Shown one piece after another: positions 53,454-60,901 of a DNA stretch of 64,000 nt (positions are counted from its first letter, which is position 1; every line of letters starts with the position of its first letter). Source of the stretch: Hoylesella buccalis ATCC 35310 (GTDB lineage: Bacteria; Bacteroidota; Bacteroidia; Bacteroidales; Bacteroidaceae). Location of the stretch: assembly GCF_000177075.1 (NCBI RefSeq), contig NZ_ADEG01000058.1, positions 1 through 64,000 on the forward strand, given 5' to 3'. A program made the position numbers and the translations under genes. The notes under the pieces are model-generated. The model was given only the letters and a program-made list of their open reading frames with translations. It had not been told where the DNA came from and made no database searches.

Positions 53454-55280
53454 TTATATGGTTTCGTTTTGTAGGTTGAGCAATGCTGTAATCAGTTGAT
53501 CGTTGTCCACTTGGTTGCGGATAGAGATGCGAATATAATTCAATCCCTGAAGCGATGTCTTGCTGTTGCAATCTTTTATCATGATGTCAAAGCGTGCCAA
53601 CAGTTGTTTAGTCAGCTCGGCTGCGGTATAGGGCGGTTTCACCTCACAACAGAAGTAGTTGGCTTGGGTTGGCAGAACACGCAAAAAATGTATCTCCTTC
53701 AAGCGTAGGGCAAAGCGATTGCGCTCGTCAATAAATTGCTGACACGCCTTTTCGTATTGTGCTTGATATTTATTGTATATCTGCATGAAGAACTCGGCAA
53801 ACGAGTTGATATTCCATATTGACACGTCTTTCTTGATGCGAGCAATAGTTTCTCGTTGCGAGGTAGCCAAAATTCCCAACCGAAGTCCGGGGACGCCGTA
53901 CGATTTTGAGATACTTTTCATGACCAACAGGTTGGGATATACTTCCAATGTCTCATCACAGAGAAGTGAGTTGTGTAGAAAATCATCACTAAAGTCAACA
54001 AACGACTCGTCAACCACTAACTGTATATTTCGCTCCTTGCACCATGCTGCCAGTCTCACAACGTCGGCTTTGGGTATGAAGTTACCCGAGGGATTGTCTG
54101 GATTGATGAGCAACAGCATGTCTATGGAGTTGTCTTTGTAGAAATTCATCAAGTCGTTGGCAGTATATCGCAGCGTGTCCAAGGGCGGAACAAACGATAC
54201 TATCTGCTCTTTTCGCAGTCGATGCGGATATTCCTCGAACGTGGGGAACACCATACCCACATGACCTTTAACGTTCTCCATGAGGCTCTTGATGAGTTCT
54301 GCTGCACCGTTGCCCACCACCATGTATTCTTGTTTAATGCCAAAACACTTGCCTGCCAACAGCGAGTTGACATACATACCCGAAGGATATTCGGTCAAAA
54401 GGGTGTCAAAGTTGGCTTTCATCTCGGCTTTCATCTGCTTACAAGGAAAGTAGGGGTTTACCAAATAGCAATAGTCCAGCATCTTTGGAAAACGCCAATG
54501 CCCACCATAGCGATAGTTATACCGCTTGAGCATCTCGTCGTCTTTAGCGAAAATGGTTTCTGCAATGTCCAAGTCTTGCACATCGTCTATCTCGTACCAC
54601 TTCTCATTACCAATGTCAAGTGCTTTGAGGTTGGTTTTATCTAACAACGTAATCACGCGCAACACCTGTTCGTAATATTCGTTATTTCCCAAAGCTTTAC
54701 AATAAGCATCAAGAAAAGGAACGTACTGTGTTTGCGAAAACGTTTTGCTAAACTTGTAAATGTTCACCGTTTTATAATACGAGTCAACCTCCTGATAGTT
54801 GAAAGCCTTTTTAGGAACAAAGTTCACGATGTTGCCATCGCCGTCAATGCGCACCATGGTACCGTCCATCCATGTCTCATATTTGGCAACGAGGGCAATG
54901 TTGGGATGCTCATCTGCAAGTATCATGGAGAAAAGTCGGTCTGAGAAGATGAGGTCCGACTCTATCAAGAGCGTGTCGTCTTCTTGCATTTGCTCCTTTA
55001 CCAACGACAATGAATAAATATTATTGGTGCGGTCGTAAATAGGATTTTCTACATATTCTATCTTTAGAGCGTCTGCATATCGCTCTCCGATGTGGTGGAT
55101 GAGTTCTTTTCCCTTATAGCCCACCACCATCAGTACACGCTTTAGATGCAATGCGGAGAGTTGCGTAAGCATGCGGTCAATGAGTCTTACCCCATTAACG
55201 GGTACCATACATTTGGTGTTCTCCTTGGTGTAGCTTCCTAAACGACGCCCCATTCCTGCGGCTAATATAATGGCTTGCAT
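53454..55280 (-). CDS. Fused nucleotidyltransferase (LicC-like) and PLP aminotransferase
   Basis: This is a 608-residue two-domain protein. Residues 1-235 form a sugar/choline-phosphate nucleotidyltransferase (IILAAGMGRRLGSYTKENTK, then LLIESDLIF and WYEIDDVQDLDIAE). Residues about 245-608 form a class I/II aminotransferase close to HisC or threonine-phosphate decarboxylase (NGAAELIKSL, INPDNPSGNF, VVDESFVDF, the PLP lysine in SISKSYGVPGLRLG and YIRISIRN). The fusion suggests that the aminotransferase domain makes an amino-alcohol phosphate or phosphonate and the other domain activates it with CTP for LicD. Confidence 0.88.
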   Translation of the reverse strand: MQAIILAAGMGRRLGSYTKENTKCMVPVNGVRLIDRMLTQLSALHLKRVLMVVGYKGKELIHHIGERYADALKIEYVENPIYDRTNNIYSLSLVKEQMQEDDTLLIESDLIFSDRLFSMILADEHPNIALVAKYETWMDGTMVRIDGDGNIVNFVPKKAFNYQEVDSYYKTVNIYKFSKTFSQTQYVPFLDAYCKALGNNEYYEQVLRVITLLDKTNLKALDIGNEKWYEIDDVQDLDIAETIFAKDDEMLKRYNYRYGGHWRFPKMLDYCYLVNPYFPCKQMKAEMKANFDTLLTEYPSGMYVNSLLAGKCFGIKQEYMVVGNGAAELIKSLMENVKGHVGMVFPTFEEYPHRLRKEQIVSFVPPLDTLRYTANDLMNFYKDNSIDMLLLINPDNPSGNFIPKADVVRLAAWCKERNIQLVVDESFVDFSDDFLHNSLLCDETLEVYPNLLVMKSISKSYGVPGLRLGILATSQRETIARIKKDVSIWNINSFAEFFMQIYNKYQAQYEKACQQFIDERNRFALRLKEIHFLRVLPTQANYFCCEVKPPYTAAELTKQLLARFDIMIKDCNSKTSLQGLNYIRISIRNQVDNDQLITALLNLQNETI

Positions 55281-55350
55281 GTGTTAAATTTCTGCTTTGA
55301 TTTTCAACAATGAGCAAATATACATAAAAATATGGATTAAGTGGATGTCC

Positions 55351-56802
55351 TTAGCGCTTTTTCTTCCATTTAGAAAGAATGGCTGTCTGGCATTCGCGGA
55401 GTATCTCTGCTTTGGCAATGCGCATGATGAGGTAATACAAAACAGCTGCCATTACCACCCTGACGACTAATAATGGGAGCAGATGAGTGATGCCCAACGT
55501 GGCATAATAGGTCACAATCATGACCCCTGATGCACTGACTGCAAAGGGCAACACATCCTTAAAAAACTGCGGAAGCGTATATCCCGTGGACATTCTCACG
55601 AAGTAGAACCACACAAAAAGCCAACTCACATTGAGGCACACATAGGCAATAACCATGTTGCGGATGCCATAGGGCCACAGCAATAGCATGAGGACGATTT
55701 GTAATACGCCCAAGGCAACGGTGCAACCAAGGTAGATATTGGCTTTCCCTTTGCTGATAATGAGGTTCGACATCAGTGTGATGAGGGGGAAAATAGCCCC
55801 ACTCACGCACAACAGCCGAAGGAGTTGGGCGCTGGGAAGCCATTTCTCGGTAATGGTAAGCACGATGAATTCGCGCGATACCAGTCCCAGTCCCAACAAG
55901 AGGGGGAAACTGAGAAATGCCGAAAAGCGCATCATCTTGCGAAAAGCATGCAGCTGTCGGTCGGTCTCGTTCTTCAGTTCAACGAGTACAGGTTGTGCTA
56001 CTTGGTTCACTATGCTCTGCACCAACTGAAATCCCTTGCTGTCCCATTGGTAGGCTTGGTTGTATTGTCCCACGTCGTGTTTGGTGTATAACCTGCCCAA
56101 CAGAATGTTCAGCACGTTGTTGTTGACTTGGGTAATGAGCGTGGTGAGTAGGATTTTGAATGAGAACTTGAACATTCGTCTCACGGGAGCAAACGAAATG
56201 TGGTGTATGGAGGGTCGCCAAGGCGAATAATGCCAGTAGAGTAGGGTACACAGCAGGATGTACACCAAACTTTGAGTGGCTAATGACCAATAACGAAAAC
56301 CGCCCCACGCCATCAGTACTCCCGTGATGCTCGACAGCAATACGGCAACGATGTTGGCTTTGGCTTGTTGCTTGGCGTGTAAGTTCTTGAACAGCCATGC
56401 CGATTGGGCGGTGCCGAACGAGGCGAAGAGGATGCCTAAAAAACTGTATCGGCACAAGGATGTCAGGGCTGGCGTGTCGTAGAAAGAGGCTATCAGAGGA
56501 GCGGATAGGAACAAAAGGATGTACAAGGTGCCGCCAACCAAGATGTTGAACCAAAACACAGCGTTGTAGTCATCGTGGGTAGGGGATTTCATATTGGTGA
56601 TGGCTACTGTGAACCCACTGTTTTGAAGGGCAATGGCAACCAACTGAAAAATGGCTATCATCGCCATCATGCCATAGTCTTCGTCGGACAGGATGCGACC
56701 CAGCATGATGCCAAACACCACGCCTACCAATTGCAGGGTGATGTTGCTCATCGCCCCCCAAAATATACCTTTTGTCGTTTTCTCTTTGAGTGTCTCTGTC
56801 AT
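55351..56802 (-). CDS. Polysaccharide flippase (Wzx-like, MATE superfamily)
   Basis: This 483-residue membrane protein has about 12-14 hydrophobic helices. The start TTKGIFWGAMSNITLQLVG and the FGIMLGRILSDEDYGMMAM segment are typical of lipopolysaccharide/O-unit exporters of the MOP superfamily. It is first in the surface-glycan operon and has its own promoter. It presumably moves the lipid-linked, LicD-modified glycan unit to the periplasm. Confidence 0.9.
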   Translation of the reverse strand: MTETLKEKTTKGIFWGAMSNITLQLVGVVFGIMLGRILSDEDYGMMAMIAIFQLVAIALQNSGFTVAITNMKSPTHDDYNAVFWFNILVGGTLYILLFLSAPLIASFYDTPALTSLCRYSFLGILFASFGTAQSAWLFKNLHAKQQAKANIVAVLLSSITGVLMAWGGFRYWSLATQSLVYILLCTLLYWHYSPWRPSIHHISFAPVRRMFKFSFKILLTTLITQVNNNVLNILLGRLYTKHDVGQYNQAYQWDSKGFQLVQSIVNQVAQPVLVELKNETDRQLHAFRKMMRFSAFLSFPLLLGLGLVSREFIVLTITEKWLPSAQLLRLLCVSGAIFPLITLMSNLIISKGKANIYLGCTVALGVLQIVLMLLLWPYGIRNMVIAYVCLNVSWLFVWFYFVRMSTGYTLPQFFKDVLPFAVSASGVMIVTYYATLGITHLLPLLVVRVVMAAVLYYLIMRIAKAEILRECQTAILSKWKKKR

Positions 56803-56820
56803 CCGCAGGGAATTTGGTTA

Positions 56821-56851
56821 CAAAAGTACTTGTTTTTAGGCAGAAGTACAA
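56821..56851 (-). promoter_or_regulatory. Promoter of the surface-glycan operon
   Basis: On the minus strand TTG (56851-56849), a 20-nt spacer and TACTTTTG (56828-56821) match the Bacteroidetes consensus. They lie 18 nt before the flippase ATG, giving a short leader. Confidence 0.72.
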
Positions 56852-56936
56852 GTTTTTTTCTTTTATAAGGTCTTGTCGTCACACTTCTTTCATTTATTTT
56901 GAACAGGTTGTTTAGTTGTAAGAATATGATTTATGT

Positions 56937-56997
56937 TGCAACGGAGTTTCACGGAATTTCACTGCATATCCGTGACGTTCCGTGTCATTCCGATGCA
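56937..56997. repeat. Imperfect 26-bp inverted repeat with TTTCACGGAA/TTCCGTG core
   Basis: The left arm (56937-56962) and right arm (56972-56997) pair at about 19 of 26 positions: TGCA-CGGA-T--CACGGAA--TCAC. The 9-nt spacer is TGCATATCC. No T tract follows, so it is not an obvious terminator. Confidence 0.65.
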
Positions 56998-57196
56998 ATG
57001 AAAAATCGTCTTAAAAAATCTGAAATATATTGACAAACGCTCTCTAAATACGGGCATATTTGTAACGAGATGGATACTTGCTCGCAAATATGCGAAAAAT
57101 AAGAGTGGTTGATAATCAGCGTGTTATAGAAATAGGGGCGTCATTTAGCCGAAAAAACGGTACGAAATGGCCGTAAAAACCATGATTTTGCGTTAG

Positions 57197-57285
57197 AAAA
57201 GCAAAGGGTTAGGCATGTTATTGCATTGATATTGGCCAGTTAACTCACTGAGTTAACCCGTCAATGTCATGCTTATAGCCCAATT
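57197..57285. repeat. Copy of the dispersed intergenic motif with an internal palindrome
   Basis: AAAAGCAAAGGGTTAGGCATGTTATTG resembles 44588-44624 with a deletion. GTTAACTCA-CT-GAGTTAAC (57239-57257) is a palindrome, and GTCAATGTCATGCTTATAG degenerately repeats the CAATGCTATTG core. Confidence 0.55.
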
Positions 57286-57393
57286 AAGGCTACGGAACAT
57301 CCAAAATATCCCCTATATTTTTTCTATTTGTGAGGTTCCAGAAGTGTTAAAATTAGGGAAGAAAAACGGACAAAATCTGTGCTTCACACCTTT

Positions 57394-58884
57394 TTATCGA
57401 TTCTCCATGTCACGTTGTACTGGGCTTGTTGGTCGTGGCACAGGTGCCATGCCATGCAGGTGGGGCATAGAGCGCAGTTTTTTAGTGAGCCGACTTTTGG
57501 TAGACCTTACGGCTTGTTCTGAGCAGCAGAACGCCTTTGCTTTCTCGCTGTCGGCCATGCCGTTGCGTTCCATGATGCAGAAAAATGTTTCTTTGGGTGT
57601 CAGTGCCAACGACTGGTTGTTGAGCAGTTCAGCCAGTTCGGCATCGATATTGGGCATGATGCAGGTCACGGCAACCTGCTCTTTCTTCCCAAACTGGCTG
57701 ATGTTGCCATTGTGTAGGATGGCATCAAGCACGTCGATGCCCAGCTTGATTTGTGCCACCGACTCATAATTGCGGTCTGCCTGCATGGCTGGGGGCAGCT
57801 TGTGTTTCAACTGCTCCAACTCTTTTAGTCGGCTGTCCATCGCCTGTTTCATCTCTTCTATCGTGAGGTTTTTGGCCGAGAGCCGTGTGTGCAGTTCGTC
57901 TTTGATGTCGGCTATTTGCTCTTGGAATCGCTTGTATAGCTGATGGTTGCGTCGGTAGTACCAGTAGGAGAGGACAAACAATAGCAGCAAGAGGGCGATG
58001 ATGACGACCGAGTAGCGGTATCGTTGGCGGGCACGATCCAATTGTAGCACGGCGTTGTCATAATCGTTTTGCACTTTGATGATGTCGGTGTGCGTTTTCT
58101 CCGAGTAAAGCGAGTCGTCGAGTGCTTTGAGGCGCAGCATCGATTCGTATGCCTTGCGGTAGTCACCGTGTGTCTCGTGCAAGTGCGTTTCGGCGAGCAA
58201 TCGGTTGTACGCCATGGTGGAGTTGTTTTTTTTCGACATCATCGACATGACGAGCCTTACCTTCTCGGGCTGGTCTTGCCGAGTGTAGATTTGGCTGAGT
58301 AGCGTGAGTGCGTTGCCAAGTGCTGACGAGTCTTGTGCCAGCATGAACGCTTGGTAGGCGTGATGCTCGGCTGATGCAAGCGAATCGCGCAGCAGGTCGT
58401 AATGAGCCAGATGCTTTTGGATGACCGATTGTTGCCCTCTGCCAACCTTGTGGTAATACAGCATGGCTGTTTTGGTGGCGTTGCGGGCGCTGTCGGGCAG
58501 CTCCATATTGAAAAATGTATTGGCCTTGTTCACCAGAACGTCGACGATATGTTCGGGCTTTCCATACGTCATGGCATATTTTAGGGCGCGGTTCTGGTAT
58601 TGCAAGGCCAGTTCGTTGGCACCGCTGTTCTCATTGATCCACCCGATGTACTGGTAAATATGGAAGATGGTTTTGGCACTGTCGAGTGCGGGAATCAGTC
58701 GCTCGGCTTGCTTCAGTTGCACCATGGCAGCCTTTAAGTTGTGTTGGTCGATATACTGCAGGGCGCTGTCAATGTAGGTGCGGGCTTGTTGCTCGGGTGC
58801 GGGGAGGGCGCTTTTTTGGCTGCTCGGGTTGCATGCGCCGAGTAGAAGGGTGGCAGAAAGCAGCATCACGAATATCTTTTGCAT
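57394..58884 (-). CDS. TPR lipoprotein with transmembrane helix and HTH-like C-terminus
   Basis: From the ATG at 58884 (MQKIFVMLLSATLLLGAC) this gives 496 residues. There is a lipobox or signal at the start, then TPR-type helices (about 30-280), one transmembrane helix (YSVVIIALLLLLFVLSYWYY, about 305), a coiled coil (QEQIADIKDELHTRL to LKELEQLKHKL) and a LuxR-like HTH at the end (LTPKETFFCIMERNGMADSEKAKAFCCSEQAVRSTKS). This is the Bacteroidetes envelope TPR-regulator layout, sensing outside and binding DNA inside, but no target is known. If the lipobox is used, the topology needs explaining. Confidence 0.8.
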   Translation of the reverse strand: MQKIFVMLLSATLLLGACNPSSQKSALPAPEQQARTYIDSALQYIDQHNLKAAMVQLKQAERLIPALDSAKTIFHIYQYIGWINENSGANELALQYQNRALKYAMTYGKPEHIVDVLVNKANTFFNMELPDSARNATKTAMLYYHKVGRGQQSVIQKHLAHYDLLRDSLASAEHHAYQAFMLAQDSSALGNALTLLSQIYTRQDQPEKVRLVMSMMSKKNNSTMAYNRLLAETHLHETHGDYRKAYESMLRLKALDDSLYSEKTHTDIIKVQNDYDNAVLQLDRARQRYRYSVVIIALLLLLFVLSYWYYRRNHQLYKRFQEQIADIKDELHTRLSAKNLTIEEMKQAMDSRLKELEQLKHKLPPAMQADRNYESVAQIKLGIDVLDAILHNGNISQFGKKEQVAVTCIMPNIDAELAELLNNQSLALTPKETFFCIMERNGMADSEKAKAFCCSEQAVRSTKSRLTKKLRSMPHLHGMAPVPRPTSPVQRDMENR

Positions 58885-59037
58885 ACGGCTGTGTTTTGGT
58901 CTTTTTTGTTCAGGGCAAAGATATAAAAAACAATTCATATTCGTTCTTTGATGTGTCAAAAGAGATGTTGGCGGTATTTTAAATACCTGCTAGTCAGATG
59001 TTTGCGTTTTCTGCGTGTGTCAATGTCTATCGGTCTA
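58885..59037. other. Divergent spacer before the TonB-C-like pair
   Basis: It contains a minus-strand TATCTTTG (58923-58916) for the TPR gene. Nothing else is recognised. Confidence 0.4.
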
Positions 59038-59068
59038 TTGACAAGGGCAGTCTGAAGTTGTATCTTTG
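59038..59068 (+). promoter_or_regulatory. Promoter of the TonB-C-like gene pair
   Basis: TTG (59038-59040), a 20-nt spacer and TATCTTTG (59061-59068) form a full consensus promoter. The leader would be about 110 nt long. Confidence 0.72.
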
Positions 59069-59187
59069 TCTGCGAAAGCTATATGCAAATCTGAAGTACA
59101 GTTCGCACCTGTCTTTGGTTTCCTCGGTCATAGACGGTGCGGATGTACTTTTTGAAAGGATGGAACAATGTTTAAAAAAGATAAGAT

Positions 59188-59643
59188 ATGAAGAAATATG
59201 GTATTTTGTTGGTTATGTTTTGCTTCGTTGTTTTTCAGATGACGTGGTCGCAAAGTCACAAGAAAAGCTTGCCACGACCAGATGGAAACATATGTTGGTC
59301 TGTCATTGACGACATACCTGTTTATCCTGGTGGAACAGTCGCCTTACGCCAATGGATGATTGATTCTGTGGCTCCCGGGCTGGACAGTATTAAAAGCTCG
59401 GCAGAAGGAAAGTTGTTGATCTCGTTTGTCGTTCTGGAAAATGGCGCTTGTGATAGTTTTAAAGTGGTAAAATCGGTGGCTCCCGAGATTGATACCTTTT
59501 TTTTAAACGGACTGAAAAAGATGCGGAGGTGGACCCATGGTAAGTTCAAAGGCAAGGCTATGCCTGTAAAATTTTGCTTTCCTATCACGATTAAGAGGGA
59601 GCGTGAGAATGAAAAAAATACTGTTTCCAAAACTAAAGAATAA
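59188..59643 (+). CDS. Secreted TonB C-terminal-domain-like protein (first of a pair)
   Basis: This 151-residue protein has a cleavable signal (VVFQMTWSQ). The rest matches a TonB_C-type domain of the Bacteroidetes energy-transducer class: IPVYPGGTVALRQWMIDSV, GKLLISFVVLENGACDSFKVVKS and LKKMRRWTHGKFKGKAMPVKF. There is no transmembrane anchor and no proline-rich spacer, so it cannot be a standard TonB. It is a close paralogue of the next gene, 2 nt downstream. Confidence 0.8.
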   Translation: MKKYGILLVMFCFVVFQMTWSQSHKKSLPRPDGNICWSVIDDIPVYPGGTVALRQWMIDSVAPGLDSIKSSAEGKLLISFVVLENGACDSFKVVKSVAPEIDTFFLNGLKKMRRWTHGKFKGKAMPVKFCFPITIKRERENEKNTVSKTKE

Positions 59644-59645
59644 AT

Positions 59646-60098
59646 ATGATGAAGAGAAGAAGTGTATTGTTATTTTGGCTTATGATGGCTGTTTGGGCGG
59701 CAATGTCGGCACAGTGTGTGGACTCATCGAAGTATGTTGAACCGTCGGATAAGATATTTTCCGATCCCGAGGTGATGCCAGTTTATCCCGGAGGGGAAAA
59801 AGCGTTGATGGCATTTGTAAGCGATAGGGTGATTCCTAAGCTGATGAAGGCTGACTCTACGTTAACGGGAACCATGATGGTGAATTTTGTTATCGATAAA
59901 AAAGGTCGTTGCAAAGATTTCAAAGTGTATCGTTCGAAAGGCCCAAGGTTTGATAAAATCATTATTAGAGAAATGAAACACATGAAACGTTGGACACCTG
60001 GCATGCTAGTGGGTAGACCAGTCAGTATGCGTTATTGCGTACGTATCAGAATGAAAGTGAAGCAAACACAGAGGGTGAAGAGCATGGAAAAGCCTTGA
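59646..60098 (+). CDS. Secreted TonB C-terminal-domain-like protein (second of a pair)
   Basis: This is a 150-residue paralogue of the previous protein. Signal peptide (AVWAAMSAQ), then MPVYPGGEKALMAFVSDRV, GTMMVNFVIDKKGRCKDFKVYRS and MKHMKRWTPGMLVGRPVSMRY. It shares the layout of its neighbour and likewise lacks a membrane anchor. Tandem duplication is likely. Function is unknown; it may bind TonB boxes or peptidoglycan in the periplasm. Confidence 0.8.
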   Translation: MMKRRSVLLFWLMMAVWAAMSAQCVDSSKYVEPSDKIFSDPEVMPVYPGGEKALMAFVSDRVIPKLMKADSTLTGTMMVNFVIDKKGRCKDFKVYRSKGPRFDKIIIREMKHMKRWTPGMLVGRPVSMRYCVRIRMKVKQTQRVKSMEKP

Positions 60099-60153
60099 TC
60101 TGTACGTCAATAACGCTGATACTTAGTTGGATGAAAAGTCTCAAATAGCTGAC

Positions 60154-60201
60154 ATAATGGCTTGGTTTTTGGGCTAAATAATGGAATATGCGCCATAATG
60201 G
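60154..60201 (+). promoter_or_regulatory. Three ATAATGG repeats upstream of the sigma-54-like promoter
   Basis: ATAATGG occurs at 60154-60160, 60178-60184 and 60195-60201. The last lies in GCCATAATGGC, a near palindrome. Placement 15-60 nt upstream of the promoter at 60216 is closer than for most enhancer-binding proteins, so activator binding is only a suggestion. Confidence 0.4.
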
Positions 60202-60215
60202 CACGATTTCTTCAC

Positions 60216-60231
60216 TGGTACGCTCCTTGCA
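60216..60231 (+). promoter_or_regulatory. Sigma-54-type promoter of the small heat shock gene
   Basis: TGGTACGCTCCTTGCA has the invariant GG (-24) and GC (-12) separated by exactly 10 nt and matches TGGCACG-N4-TTGCW with one change. The start site would be about 60243, giving a leader of roughly 55 nt before the ATG at 60297. No TAnnTTTG box is seen here. Confidence 0.6.
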
Positions 60232-60296
60232 ACAATGGTAAGTGAACTCGAAAGAGCAAATAAAAATAAACAATATAAAAATAGGAGGAAATGATT

Positions 60297-60722
60297 ATGT
60301 TACCAGTAAGAAACAGAAATTCTTGGTTACCAAGTGTGTTTGATGACTTTTTTGATACAGGTCTTGCACCAAGATTGAACAGTACAGCACCCGCCATCAA
60401 CGTCATCGCTCATGATGGTGATTATATAGTAGAGTTGGCTGCACCTGGCTTGAAGAAAGATGATTTTGTCGTGAATATCGATAACGATGGAAATTTGACT
60501 ATCAAGATGGAAAAGAAGGTGGAGAACAAGGAAGAGGACAAGAAGGCTCACTACTTGCGTAGAGAGTTTAGTTACTCGAGCTTTGAGCAGACACTGATTT
60601 TGCCAGATGACGTAGACAAAGAGAAAATTTGCGCAAAAATGTCGGATGGTGTCTTGACAGTAACCTTGCCGAAACGTGAGGAAATCGTACAGACATTAGG
60701 CAAGCAAATCACCGTAGAGTAA
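60297..60722 (+). CDS. Hsp20/alpha-crystallin small heat shock protein
   Basis: This ATP-independent chaperone holds unfolding proteins. A good Shine-Dalgarno AGGAGG (60283-60288), rare in this window, lies 8 nt before the ATG at 60297 but only 2 nt before the one at 60291. The later start (MLPVRNRNSWLPSVFDDFF, 141 residues) is therefore preferred. The alpha-crystallin domain runs from NVIAHDGDYIVELAAPGLKK to the conserved DGVLTVTLPKRE. A sigma-54-type promoter lies upstream. Confidence 0.93.
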   Translation: MLPVRNRNSWLPSVFDDFFDTGLAPRLNSTAPAINVIAHDGDYIVELAAPGLKKDDFVVNIDNDGNLTIKMEKKVENKEEDKKAHYLRREFSYSSFEQTLILPDDVDKEKICAKMSDGVLTVTLPKREEIVQTLGKQITVE

Positions 60723-60750
60723 TCAATCTCTTAGGTGTCTATATAACCGC

Positions 60751-60783
60751 AGCCCTGCAATCCTAACAGATTGTGGGGCTTTT
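60751..60783 (+). terminator. Terminator after the small heat shock gene
   Basis: AGCCC-TG-CAATC (60751-60762) pairs with GATTG-TG-GGGCT (60769-60780), with two internal mismatches and a 6-nt loop. TTT follows. Confidence 0.7.
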
Positions 60784-60854
60784 GCGTGGATGAAAATAGT
60801 GAAGTATTCTTGTATTTATAAGGTGTAGATGATGCGTAAGTCAGAAAATTGCAG

Positions 60855-60862
60855 TACCTTTG
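60855..60862 (+). promoter_or_regulatory. -7 box before gpmI
   Basis: TACCTTTG matches the -7 consensus 39 nt before the gpmI ATG. No TTG is seen 20 nt upstream. If used, it excludes the longer gpmI frame that begins at 60860. Confidence 0.45.
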
Positions 60863-60901
60863 CCAAAAGGAAAATTATATATTAGACAGGTAACAATAAT
60901 T

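Larger units (their letters stand above)
56852..57393. other. Gene-free region with palindrome and dispersed motifs
   Basis: About 0.54 kb without a gene. It holds an imperfect 26-bp palindrome (56937-56997), TCGCAAATATGC (57082-57093) and the dispersed motif block with a GTTAACTCA-type palindrome (57197-57285). Confidence 0.5.
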
